From contig CP036526.1 in the NCBI GenBank assembly GCA_007741555.1, positions 5,022,001 to 5,086,000 on the forward strand: a stretch of DNA of 64,000 nucleotides. Reading direction: 5' to 3'. Below, one piece after another: positions 39,363-47,538 of the stretch (position 1 is its first letter; every line of letters starts with the position of its first letter). The notes under the pieces are model-generated. The model saw nothing but the letters and a program-made list of their open reading frames with translations. It searched no databases and had not been told where the DNA came from. The position numbers and the translations under genes are program-made. The stretch is from Stieleria marina (lineage in GTDB: Bacteria; Planctomycetota; Planctomycetia; Pirellulales; Pirellulaceae).

Positions 39363-39971
39363 ATGTCGCGAAATCCTGTCTCTCTGCCGGTGATCGATTC
39401 GATTGCGGAACGTTGGAGCCCGTATCGTTTTGATCCCAAAGTGATCGAAACCGAAAAGCTACTCGCTTGTTTTGAAGCCGCGCGATGGGCGGCGAGCAGT
39501 TTCAATGATCAGCCTTGGTCTTGGATTGTTGCTACGCGACAAGATACCGAAGCTTTCCAAACCATGCTGGGCTGCTTGATGGAATCCAACCAGCCCTGGG
39601 CATCGGAGGCCGGTGCCTTGATCTTGACGACGACACGAAGCAAGTTTGCGTATAACGACAAACCCAATCGAGTGGCACTGCACGACCTGGGACAAGCTGC
39701 CGCACACCTGGCTCTGCAGGCCAACGCGGTTGGTCTGCAGGTGCACCAAATGGCGGGGGTCAATCTGAGCCGAGTGAAGCAGCAGTATCAGATCCCAGAC
39801 GATATCGAACCGCAAACCGCGATCGCCATCGGATACGCCGCCGAACAACCTCCGAGTACCGAATTGGCTCAGGAATTAGAAAAGCGTCAGTCGGGACCGC
39901 GTAAACGCAAAGAACTGGCCGACCAAGTGTTCAGCGGGCAGTGGGGACGATCGGCAGGCTTTGTCGATTAG
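39363..39971 (+). CDS. Nitroreductase family protein
   Basis: Encodes 202 residues from MSRNPVSLPVIDSI (39363), chosen over 39177, which would overlap the divergent aldehyde dehydrogenase. The FMN-binding start ERWSPYRFDPKVIE and the AARWAASSFNDQPWSWI segment are typical of the family, as is LHDLGQAAAHLALQANAVGLQ. It uses FMN and NAD(P)H and reduces nitro- or other electron-poor compounds; physiological substrate unknown. Its divergent start from the carotenoid set shares about 100 bp of upstream DNA. Confidence 0.93.
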   Translation: MSRNPVSLPVIDSIAERWSPYRFDPKVIETEKLLACFEAARWAASSFNDQPWSWIVATRQDTEAFQTMLGCLMESNQPWASEAGALILTTTRSKFAYNDKPNRVALHDLGQAAAHLALQANAVGLQVHQMAGVNLSRVKQQYQIPDDIEPQTAIAIGYAAEQPPSTELAQELEKRQSGPRKRKELADQVFSGQWGRSAGFVD

Positions 39972-40373
39972 CGAGTGTCTGTCGCGTCGCGGATAATGTA
40001 AAACCGGGCTTTTTCTCTGCGGCCGAGTAACAAATCTGGCTCCGCGATCCCAAACAAATACAATAAGTGATGCGGCAACAGCTTTCTGGGTGATTGAGAA
40101 AAGATCCCGTGTTGAAAAAGTTCAACCGGTCGGTTTTCATTGCGGTGCGGTTCAATTAATTCAGACGGCAATCTACCCCGTTTGGTGAGCCTCTGAATCG
40201 GATGGAATGCGAACACGCCGTGGCCGCATCTCGCTATGATACTGCTCTGCACAGATACTGCTCTGCACAAAACAACGGCGAAACTGACATCTCGCTTTAA
40301 AAAACTGCCTGCTGGAACTTGAAGTAGTTCCAACAGCGTATTAATCGCTTACTTCAAGAGAGAGTCCCGTTTG
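39972..40373 (+). other. Intergenic region upstream of PP2C phosphatase
   Basis: 402 bases. The notable structure is a 16-bp perfect tandem repeat at 40238-40269, about 105 bp before the phosphatase start. A minus-strand 121-codon frame starting from a TTG (40333-39968) is open here but has no family features and is not called. No tRNA or terminator was recognised. Confidence 0.55.
40238..40269. repeat. 16-bp tandem repeat, 2 perfect copies
   Basis: GATACTGCTCTGCACA at 40238-40253 is repeated exactly at 40254-40269. It lies upstream of the PP2C gene in intergenic DNA. Confidence 0.95.
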
Positions 40374-41690
40374 GTGTCGGACGACTTTAGCTCTGGATTG
40401 CATTTTTCGGATCGAACCGATGTTGGCATGCGCCGTGCCAACAATCAGGATTCGTACGCTTCGATTCCGGCCAAAAATCGCGAGCGGTTCTGGCAGCGAG
40501 GGCACCTGTTTGTCGTTGCCGATGGCATGGGAGCCCACGCCGCGGGCGAACTGGCTAGCAAGATTGCGACCGAACAGATCGCTCAGCACTACTTGCATGT
40601 GACCAGCCAGGAACCGATCGAAGCACTGCGGTCGGCCTTGGTCGAAGCCAACGCGGAGATCTATCAGCGCGGACAGCAGAATCCTGAATTTCACAACATG
40701 GGCACGACTGCCAGTTCGCTGGCAATTTTGCCACAGGGCGCGATCGTCGCTCATGTGGGCGATTCGCGAATCTACCGCTTGCGTGATGGCGTATTCGAAC
40801 AGCTGACATTTGACCATTCGCTGGTTTGGGAAATGGAAGCCAGCGGGCAGGTCAATCCGAATAGCGAATTGGGACAATCAATTCCCAAGAACGTGATCAC
40901 ACGTTCGCTGGGGCCCAATTCCGAAGTCGTCGTCGATGTCGAAGGGCCCTTCAAAGCGGAAATCGGCGATCGATTCTTGCTTTGCTCCGATGGGCTTTCG
41001 GGTGAAGTCGAAGATGCCGAAATGGGTACTTTGGTCGATTGCCTGCCAGAAGATTTGGCAACGCGTGTGCTGATCGACTTGGCTAATCTGCGCGGGGGCC
41101 CAGATAATTCGACCGTCATCATCGTTCGCGTCGAAGATGGCCCCGAAGTCAATCCGGGCAACAAGCAAACGTCACCCAAGACAAATTCCAAGCGAGCGTT
41201 TCCGGTTTTTTCCGCGCTCGCTGCGCTGACCGGAGCATTGCTTGCAATCACCGTCCTGCTCGCCGTGCTCGGTTTCACCGGCGTATCCGCCGCGTGGGGG
41301 CCCATGGTGATGACGCTGGTCCTTGGATTGGTGTCGGCGGGTTTCTGTGGCGCTCTGTACCAAAAGGAAAGTGCGCTGGGTGCCAACCGACCTTTGCCGA
41401 AAATCTCCGGTGGCAAAGCGCCGTACCGACGATACAGCGCCGCTCCCACAAAAGAGCTCTACGAAAAGCTGGGTGGAACGGTCGAAGAATTGCGGCAGGC
41501 CGCGAATCGCAACAACTGGATGATGGAGTGGGACAAGGTCAACGATTTGCAGGCAAATGGTTCCGCGGCACTAAAGTCCAAAAAGCCCAAGGAAGCGATC
41601 CGCTTTCAAGCCGAAGCTATCATTGAAACCATGCAGCAGCTTCGCGAGCAGCACAATCGAGCGGCCAACGAAACGGCGATCGATTACTAG
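40374..41690 (+). CDS. PP2C-family Ser/Thr phosphatase with membrane anchor
   Basis: Encodes 438 residues from GTG at 40374 (TTG at 40371 is an alternative one codon up). All PP2C motifs are present: TDVGMRRANNQDSY, FVVADGMGAHAAGELAS, AHVGDSRIYRLRDG, LLCSDGLSGEVED and GGPDNSTVIIVRVED, so metal-dependent dephosphorylation of Ser/Thr is expected. Two hydrophobic segments near residues 270-325 (AFPVFSALAALTGALLAITV, MVMTLVLGLVSAGFCGALY) anchor it, with a ~110-residue cytoplasmic tail. It would oppose the window's kinase or others. Confidence 0.93.
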   Translation: MSDDFSSGLHFSDRTDVGMRRANNQDSYASIPAKNRERFWQRGHLFVVADGMGAHAAGELASKIATEQIAQHYLHVTSQEPIEALRSALVEANAEIYQRGQQNPEFHNMGTTASSLAILPQGAIVAHVGDSRIYRLRDGVFEQLTFDHSLVWEMEASGQVNPNSELGQSIPKNVITRSLGPNSEVVVDVEGPFKAEIGDRFLLCSDGLSGEVEDAEMGTLVDCLPEDLATRVLIDLANLRGGPDNSTVIIVRVEDGPEVNPGNKQTSPKTNSKRAFPVFSALAALTGALLAITVLLAVLGFTGVSAAWGPMVMTLVLGLVSAGFCGALYQKESALGANRPLPKISGGKAPYRRYSAAPTKELYEKLGGTVEELRQAANRNNWMMEWDKVNDLQANGSAALKSKKPKEAIRFQAEAIIETMQQLREQHNRAANETAIDY

Positions 41691-41848
41691 CAAAAACGGG
41701 CGTTTCAGATTGTTTAAGTGATTTGTAGCTCTTTCAGTGCCTACGGTTGGTTTGCTACAGAGACATCAGTCGATAAGACCGATAGATGCCTCGCTCGACT
41801 TTGCGTTGAGCTATCCACCCGTTTCCCACCCGTGTTTGCTGTCGCTGT

Positions 41849-43042
41849 ATGCCCAGCCGTCTGACGCGCTACATGCTGGCGGAGATCCTTAAGATCTTCG
41901 TCGTTGCGCTGATTGCCCTCACAATGATGATCTTGCTGATCGGAGTTGGACGGACGCTACTGCGCGAAGGGCTGGGGCCGCTGGCGATTCTAAAACTGCT
42001 GCCTTTCTTGTTGCCGATCGCTCTGCAACATGCGTTTCCGGCGACGGCCCTGTTTGCCGTGTCCTGCGTTTTTGGACGCATGGCCGCGGACGGCGAAGTT
42101 TCCACGGTCAAAGCGACTGGCGTGTCACCGCTACGACTGCTGCAGACTCCGTTTATATTTGCGTTGCTACTAAGCCCTGGTGCCGTGTGGCTCTCGGACA
42201 TCGCCGTTTCTTGGGGGCAGCCTGGCGTCAACCGCGTGGTGATGCTGTCGATCGAAGACATCGTCTACCGAAAACTGGGTGCCGATTGTTCGTACACGGA
42301 TCACGGTTTTTCGATTCATGTCCGCGAAGTCAACGGACGCGATCTGATGAGCCCGATGGTGACGGTTCACAACGGTGGCGACAAAGGCCCCGTAAAACTA
42401 TCCGCCAAAAAAGGCAGCCTGTCGCTGGATCCTCAGTCGCACATGCTGCTGCTGAAGTTGACCGATAGCGAAATCTCAGGCGGAACTTCGCTGCAGGGTT
42501 ACTTGCCCGGCGAAGATGTGTTTCAGATTCCATTGTCCAAAACGATGGAACAAAAATCGACCGAAACACAGCGACCACGCGAACTACCGCTGCGAATGAT
42601 CCGCCGCGAACGACTGAAACAAGACGAACGCACGCACGCGGCGGTCGGTGAACTGGCCGCACAAACTGGATTCGCAATCCTGACAGCGCGTCACGACGAA
42701 ATCGCTGGAGCCGAAGGACGCTCGGTCATGGTTTCGCTGGAAGCGAGCAAGAAGCGACTGCTTCGACTTCAGATCGAACCCTGGCGTCGGTGGGCAGAAG
42801 GATTCAGCTGTTTCTTCTTTGTGCTGATCGGTGCCCCACTGGCCGTGATCGTCAAATCAAGCGACTACTGGACGACGTTTGGAATGTGCTTTTTGCCGAT
42901 CCTGTTGCTCTACTACCCGCTTTTCATTTTTGGTTTGGAGCAAGCTAAGGACGGAGTGATCCCGCCTTACGGCGTTTGGATCGGCAACATCGCGCTCGGT
43001 GGTATCGGCATGATGCTAATCGCACGCGTCCGACGGTATTAG
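41849..43042 (+). CDS. LptF/LptG (YjgP/YjgQ) family permease
   Basis: Encodes 397 residues. Three N-terminal helices (ILKIFVVALIALTMMILLIG, ILKLLPFLLPIALQHAF, LLQTPFIFALLLSPGAVWL), a periplasmic beta-jellyroll-like domain (about 120-290), and three C-terminal helices (FSCFFFVLIGAPLAVIVKSS, MCFLPILLLYYPLFIFGLEQ) match the family. LptF/LptG form the membrane part of the ABC machine that extracts lipopolysaccharide-like lipids and pushes them to the outer membrane. Only one copy is here; LptB and a partner must be elsewhere. Supports a diderm envelope. Confidence 0.9.
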   Translation: MPSRLTRYMLAEILKIFVVALIALTMMILLIGVGRTLLREGLGPLAILKLLPFLLPIALQHAFPATALFAVSCVFGRMAADGEVSTVKATGVSPLRLLQTPFIFALLLSPGAVWLSDIAVSWGQPGVNRVVMLSIEDIVYRKLGADCSYTDHGFSIHVREVNGRDLMSPMVTVHNGGDKGPVKLSAKKGSLSLDPQSHMLLLKLTDSEISGGTSLQGYLPGEDVFQIPLSKTMEQKSTETQRPRELPLRMIRRERLKQDERTHAAVGELAAQTGFAILTARHDEIAGAEGRSVMVSLEASKKRLLRLQIEPWRRWAEGFSCFFFVLIGAPLAVIVKSSDYWTTFGMCFLPILLLYYPLFIFGLEQAKDGVIPPYGVWIGNIALGGIGMMLIARVRRY

Positions 43043-43096
43043 AATCCCCGATCAGCCAACTCGGCGAACAGGGTACTCCGCAGGCCCATTGCCGAA

Positions 43097-44329
43097 ATGA
43101 GTGACACCGCCGTGCCCCAAACGCTCAACCTGCTCGCGATCGAACCCTATTACGGTGGTAGCCACCGGGCGTTTCTCAATTCCGTCGAAACGCATTCGCG
43201 ACATCGCTGGACGCTGCTGACGGGTGCTCCCCGGCATTGGAAATGGAGGATGCGTTCGTCCGCCCTGGAGCTCGCGATAAGTGCTTCCGGTATCGATCCG
43301 CAAACACCTGACCTGCACTCGTCAAATCAAGCGGCCACTTTTGATGCAATTGTCTGTAGCGACATGCTGGACTTGCCGGCATGGCTAGGGCTGCTCTCGC
43401 GACATGCCACGCCGCAGGCAAAGTCGCTGCTGAAGCTGCCGATCGCGACGTACTTTCACGAGAGCCAGTGGGACTATCCCGTCGCACCCACTGCCCGCGT
43501 GGATCATCACTACGGATACACGAATTTGTTGACCGCGGTCGCGTCGGATGCCTGCTGGTTCAACTCGTCCTTTCACCGCGAATCGTTTTTGCGATCGTGC
43601 CGGAGATTCATTCGCAAAATGCCCGATGCGCGCAACGCACATCAATTGGACAGATTGTCCGACAAGTCGAAGGTGCTACCGCCTGGTTTCCAATCGATGC
43701 CCCCCGATCAGTCGGCGCGCACCAATCAGACCACGTCCCCTGAAATCACAACTCTGCCGACTTCGCCCCCAACTGTGCCGGTGCGTTCACCGAGCACAGC
43801 CATACGTATCGGCTGGGTTTCGCGATGGGAACATGACAAACGCCCGGATCGATTTGCGGACTTGCTGCATCGGCTCGCCGATCGCGAGCTTGATTTTCAG
43901 CTGGTACTACTGGGCGATCGGCAGGGTGACGAACCAGCGCTGAAAGAGATTCAGGACCGTTATGCCGCGCGCATCCTAACGAACGAATTTGCTCCTTCAC
44001 GCAATGCGTATCTGCAAGCTCTGCAGACAATCGACGTCGTCGTTTCGACGGCCGACCATGAGTTCTTTGGCATCGGGGTCTGCGAAGCCATCGATGCGGG
44101 GGCAGCCCCGGTGCTGCCCGATCGTTTGAGCTATCCGGAGCTAGTGCCCAACAATCGGCGTTACGCAGCGGTCGATGAAGCCGTCGACCTTGTCTTGACA
44201 CTGTGCGATGTTGAACAACGACAACGAGCGGTTGCAACGGCGCGGGATTCGATTCAACGGTTCGAATCTCGCACTTGCATCGCCAACCTGGACAATGCGA
44301 TCGACGACTTGGTTAACCGCCAGGGTTAA
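43097..44329 (+). CDS. Homologue of tRNA-queuosine alpha-mannosyltransferase (QTMAN/GTDC1)
   Basis: Encodes 410 residues. The N-terminal domain begins LLAIEPYYGGSHRAFLNSV and contains HSRHRWTLLTGAPRHWKWRM and the YFHESQWDYPV segment, which are marks of the former DUF3524 domain found in the animal enzyme that mannosylates queuosine at tRNA-Asp position 34. The C-terminal GT-B half has IRIGWVSRWEHDKRPDRFA and HEFFGIGVCEAIDAGAAPVL, the donor-binding part. A tRNA-modifying role is inferred from family; bacterial members are poorly characterised. Its stop codon abuts the stop of the opposite phosphatase gene with no base between. Confidence 0.88.
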   Translation: MSDTAVPQTLNLLAIEPYYGGSHRAFLNSVETHSRHRWTLLTGAPRHWKWRMRSSALELAISASGIDPQTPDLHSSNQAATFDAIVCSDMLDLPAWLGLLSRHATPQAKSLLKLPIATYFHESQWDYPVAPTARVDHHYGYTNLLTAVASDACWFNSSFHRESFLRSCRRFIRKMPDARNAHQLDRLSDKSKVLPPGFQSMPPDQSARTNQTTSPEITTLPTSPPTVPVRSPSTAIRIGWVSRWEHDKRPDRFADLLHRLADRELDFQLVLLGDRQGDEPALKEIQDRYAARILTNEFAPSRNAYLQALQTIDVVVSTADHEFFGIGVCEAIDAGAAPVLPDRLSYPELVPNNRRYAAVDEAVDLVLTLCDVEQRQRAVATARDSIQRFESRTCIANLDNAIDDLVNRQG

Positions 44330-44827
44330 TCAATTTTCGTCGTCAAACTCGCCTGCGAAAATGTCTTCCCCGACAATGGTTTGCAAAATGATCGGACAGC
44401 CTTCTTCCAACATGTCCAACACTTCGTCAAAACCTTCTTCTTCACCGTAGTAAGGGTCCGGCACGTCGTTTGGCCAATTGTCATCCAGGTAATCGCTAAA
44501 GATCCGGATGTGAGTGTTTGGCGTGTCTGCCAACAGCTGCAAGGCTTCGTAGTTCTGCTGGTCCATTGCCAACACCAAGTCGTAGACGCCTGGCTGAAGC
44601 TCCGTTGGCGTGACATGACGGCCGATACTGTGCAGTTCGTAGCCACGTGCTTCGGCCGCTGCTCGCATTCGCGCGTCGGCACGTTCGCCCACGTGATAGT
44701 CGTGCGTACCAGCCGAATCGACTTCGACATTGGCTCCAAACTCTTCGGCAAATCGATGCATCACGGCTTCCGCCGCAGGCGACCGACAGATATTGCCCAT
44801 GCAAACAAATAGAACGCGTTTTGTCAT
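44330..44827 (-). CDS. Low-molecular-weight protein tyrosine phosphatase
   Basis: Encodes 165 residues from MTKRVLFVCMGNICRSPAAE (44827); an upstream in-frame extension to 45013 is rejected since the family starts here. The catalytic loop is Cys9-X5-Arg15, with Ser16, and the general acid is the Asp of the NDVPDPYYGEEEGF segment. Dephosphorylates phosphotyrosine or small acyl phosphates, and can regulate envelope polysaccharide kinases in other bacteria. No tyrosine kinase is beside it. It meets the QTMAN-like gene end to end. Confidence 0.95.
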   Translation of the reverse strand: MTKRVLFVCMGNICRSPAAEAVMHRFAEEFGANVEVDSAGTHDYHVGERADARMRAAAEARGYELHSIGRHVTPTELQPGVYDLVLAMDQQNYEALQLLADTPNTHIRIFSDYLDDNWPNDVPDPYYGEEEGFDEVLDMLEEGCPIILQTIVGEDIFAGEFDDEN

Positions 44828-45498
44828 CAGATCGTAAGTGGAAAAAGTGGGCGTAGAGGGGGCGGCAAACGGAATCGCGGATGGTTGCTCGAACCCAATC
44901 TCGCAGAGTTGATTTTCAATTTTGAACGCCAGCAGCGATGGCTCGTCAAAATTGCACGCTGGGACCGCGAATGAACTGTAACACGTTGTACGCCATCCAT
45001 CGAATTTCGTCACTCAGGCCACGGCCAGCATCAACCGTCGATCATAAAATCGCGTCGAACGAGGGCACGATTCTGGACCGGGTCGGACAAGGGCCCCCGG
45101 GGCGTGAGCGAGAAAATCGTTGTCTGAAACGACTGGCATTGACCTCCGACGGCTCGGCCAAATTCCCATCGAAAACCTATGGCAAAGCGAGACGGCTGAC
45201 TTGCCGATCTCAGACGTCCGATTTGCCTCAGTAATGGCAGGACAGTCATTGACCGAAAGTGACCGACAAACTAATCTAGTTAGCCTCACAGAGGGAACAA
45301 CCGACCACCTGCCCAGGTGTTCACGGCGTTTTTCAACCGTTTCAGACGGATATCGCAGAATAGAGCGAGAATCCGCTTATTGCTGCCAATTGAACCTCGA
45401 ACGAAGTTGACAAATCGCCAAGAAATTCCTTGTCGAAGCCAGATACAAGGGGTAACATCTCTCCCTCTAGGAGTCTTATGGGCCATTAGGAGGACCTC
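44828..45498. other. Intergenic region with no convincing gene
   Basis: 671 bases between the LMW phosphatase start and the zinc-ribbon gene. Several short frames are open in both strands (for example a plus-strand TTG-started frame 45120-45410) but none has recognisable domains or a reasonable start. The right end holds strong Shine-Dalgarno-like sequences at 45470-45474 and 45488-45493. No tRNA or riboswitch was recognised. Confidence 0.5.
45488..45493 (+). promoter_or_regulatory. Strong Shine-Dalgarno site (AGGAGG)
   Basis: AGGAGG ends five bases before the ATG at 45499, a near-ideal ribosome-binding site, stronger than most in this window. A second AGGAG at 45470-45474 lies four bases before an out-of-frame ATG at 45479 that opens a 64-codon frame; the two ATGs are 20 bp apart in different frames. 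Confidence 0.8.
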
Positions 45499-45738
45499 AT
45501 GCCATCAAATGCAACTATCAGGTTTAGCCAGTCTTGTCCGACGTGCGGTCGGAGGATTCAGGTGCGCGCCTCGATGCTGGGCAGTACTGTCGCCTGCCAA
45601 CACTGCCAAGCAGAGTTCATCGCCAATGGCATGGAAGGCGAGAAAAGCCAAGTCGACGAAAACTGCCGTCTGATGGCTCGCGTCGAAAAGGCTCTGCAGA
45701 AAAGCTCCGCCCAAAGTGCCAGCACTACGATCGCGTGA
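45499..45738 (+). CDS. Small zinc-ribbon protein
   Basis: Encodes 79 residues. CPTCGRRIQVRASMLGSTVACQHCQAEF contains two CxxC pairs (CPTC and CQHC) about 19 residues apart, which would bind a zinc ion in a ribbon; the motif is given here by its parts CPTCGRRIQVRA and VACQHCQAEF. The rest is polar and probably disordered or helical (ENCRLMARVEKALQK). No signal peptide; cytoplasmic. Function is unknown, but the ribbon could bind nucleic acid or protein. Its strong ribosome-binding site suggests high translation. Confidence 0.82.
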   Translation: MPSNATIRFSQSCPTCGRRIQVRASMLGSTVACQHCQAEFIANGMEGEKSQVDENCRLMARVEKALQKSSAQSASTTIA

Positions 45739-45830
45739 CCAGCGACGAAGGAACCAGCCAGCGGGACTCCGAGGCATCGGCACGGCGTCAGCTTGCTGCT
45801 GACCCAAGTTGCTGCTCACTCAAGCCAGTT

Positions 45831-45872
45831 CATCCGGCAGGAGATTCCGCTCATTCGGCAGGAGATTCCGCC
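45831..45872. repeat. 21-bp tandem repeat, 2 copies
   Basis: CAT(C/T)CGGCAGGAGATTCCGC(T/C) occurs at 45831-45851 and 45852-45872 with two differences. It lies between the zinc-ribbon gene and the convergent KAS III-like gene, in the 261-base gap 45739-45999 that holds no other recognised feature. Confidence 0.9.
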
Positions 45873-45999
45873 GACAAAGCTCCCCCCGGAGTATTGCCCA
45901 AGACTGCGGGCGATAGCGGCGCGATGACTGCACTGACGAGAGCAAAACGTTCTTTAGTCGATTCGCTTTTTTGGAGCCGCTCACCTTTCTGCGGCAACT

Positions 46000-47103
46000 C
46001 TAACCAGCCACATTAGTTGCTGCCAGGTTTGACACCAGGTTTCCGGCGACTTGCGTTTCATTCCATTTGGCCGAAAGCATCACGCTGTTGATGCCCGACC
46101 CGATGCCCAGCATTGCGACGCGATCATCGGATTTTATTTCGTTGCGCACAGCGGCGGCAGCCAGCGTCAGCGGCAATGCGACGGAACCTGTGTTGCCCAG
46201 GAATTCAAACGTCGTGCTATCGCGCTGCTCGCTCAGCCCCATCGCTTCTAACATCGCGCTGCGGTGGCGTGACCCGACTTGGTGACAAACGGTGCGATCA
46301 ATTTCGTCACGAGTCCAGTCGCTTTGCGAAATCAGTTTTTCAAACGCACTGGCACCCGTCGCGATCCCCTCGGCCATCAGTTTTTCCGAATCCGTATCCA
46401 TCAGCGGTTGCATCGACGCCCCGGCCGAATCCTGATCGCTCCGACACAGGTCGTGGTGTTCCGTTCTGGCTTCGGCGATCGCGCAGTGCAACGACGATCC
46501 ATTGGGTGCTAAATCTCGCCGCGTCAAAAGCCACGCACAGCTTCCCGATCCGATCGTCAACGATGCAAAAGCAGGCTTCACGGATTTTCGCGTCAGCGAC
46601 AGATCTTGGTTCAACGAATCGATCGTGCCTTGCAGCAGCGGCCGGCTGTTTTCGGTGCCGACAACCAACCCCGCCTCAATCGCTCCGGCTTGGATCATCG
46701 TTGCAATCTGTACCGCACCGTTGACCAACCCCAGACACGCATTGGAAACGTCGTATACCCAACAGTCGCGCGAAAGCCCCAGCCCATCGTGAACACGTGA
46801 AGCCGTCGCAGGTTCTAGGAAATCACGGCAAACACTCGCGTGAATCAAACATCCAATCCGGCTGCGGTCAAAATCCAAGCTCTTGATCGCGCTGATCCCG
46901 CTGCGAATACTTGGCGTGCTGGGCATGGTTCCAACGGGCCAGACGCGTCGCTCGTTAATACCGCTCATCAAAGCCAACCGACCTTCGGGCAGTTTTAAAC
47001 GCTCGTAAATCGGGGTCAACTTTTGTTCAATCGTTTCACTCGACCAGATTTCGTCTGGGATTTCTGCACCGATCGCTGCCAGAGAGACATTGTCGAATTT
47101 CAC
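46000..47103 (-). CDS. Beta-ketoacyl-ACP synthase III-like (KAS III/thiolase family)
   Basis: Encodes 367 residues with a full catalytic triad: Cys123 in DVSNACLGLVNGA, His274 in TVCHQVGSRH and Asn304 in LGNTGSVALPL. It is somewhat longer than FabH (about 317). The N-terminus SLAAIGAEIPDEIWSSETI and the longer loops resemble the KAS III homologues that act in polyketide or hydrocarbon (OleA-type) chemistry as well as fatty-acid start. No fab, ole or ACP gene is adjacent, so I cannot choose. A housekeeping FabH would normally sit in the fatty acid cluster, so a specialised role is somewhat more likely. Confidence 0.88.
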   Translation of the reverse strand: MKFDNVSLAAIGAEIPDEIWSSETIEQKLTPIYERLKLPEGRLALMSGINERRVWPVGTMPSTPSIRSGISAIKSLDFDRSRIGCLIHASVCRDFLEPATASRVHDGLGLSRDCWVYDVSNACLGLVNGAVQIATMIQAGAIEAGLVVGTENSRPLLQGTIDSLNQDLSLTRKSVKPAFASLTIGSGSCAWLLTRRDLAPNGSSLHCAIAEARTEHHDLCRSDQDSAGASMQPLMDTDSEKLMAEGIATGASAFEKLISQSDWTRDEIDRTVCHQVGSRHRSAMLEAMGLSEQRDSTTFEFLGNTGSVALPLTLAAAAVRNEIKSDDRVAMLGIGSGINSVMLSAKWNETQVAGNLVSNLAATNVAG

Positions 47104-47538
47104 GTGGCGTCCTTAAGTCGTTTGCATTGTTTGGTTTGCGTGAATTCTATCGTGAAAGCAACGACGCGACCAGCAGCGCAAACCCCTGCATTGCTAGCAC
47201 CTATTCGCATTGCTATCACTACCCGCGGTGCTAGCAAGGCAACGCCCGATCAATATGTGGATTAGTTTTTTTTAACTCTATCTTGATCTGTACCCTTCTA
47301 CACATCGTGAGCGACACAGCGTCGTGTTGCTCCACCCAGCAACGTCTCCGATGTTTGCCGAGACAGGAGTCTCCAAAACATCCTTAGTGATTAATTGCCA
47401 CTTGAATGATTCAAAGGCGTTGCTTCCCTAGCGACAGCTTCGAATTTTTCGAGCCTTCTCTTAATCGCTGGCGAAACTGGTTGGTGCGGGATGATTTCGC
47501 ACCCCCTAATTACTCGCGAATTCGAAGAGGATTTTTCG
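47104..47538. other. Divergent intergenic region with an 11-bp inverted repeat
   Basis: 435 bases between the KAS III-like gene and the amidotransferase-like gene. A perfect 11-bp inverted repeat lies at 47191-47237 (next entry). The rest shows no supported gene, though some frames are open. Confidence 0.6.
47191..47237. promoter_or_regulatory. Perfect 11-bp inverted repeat, possible operator
   Basis: TTGCTAGCACC at 47191-47201 pairs exactly with GGTGCTAGCAA at 47227-47237, across a 25-base spacer. There is no T tract after it on either strand, so a protein-binding site or cruciform is more likely than a terminator. It is 88 bp upstream of the KAS III-like start on the minus strand and about 300 bp from the amidotransferase-like start. 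Confidence 0.55.

Noticed and set aside
39968-40333. 121-codon minus-strand frame in intergenic DNA
   Set aside because: Only a TTG start, no recognisable domain, and the tandem repeat lies inside it.
44255-44275. tRNA-like GGTTCGAATC T-arm sequence
   Set aside because: It lies inside the QTMAN-like coding frame, with no acceptor stem or anticodon arm at proper distance.
45120-45410. 96-codon frame before the zinc-ribbon gene
   Set aside because: TTG start, no ribosome-binding site and no family; could be real but is not supportable.
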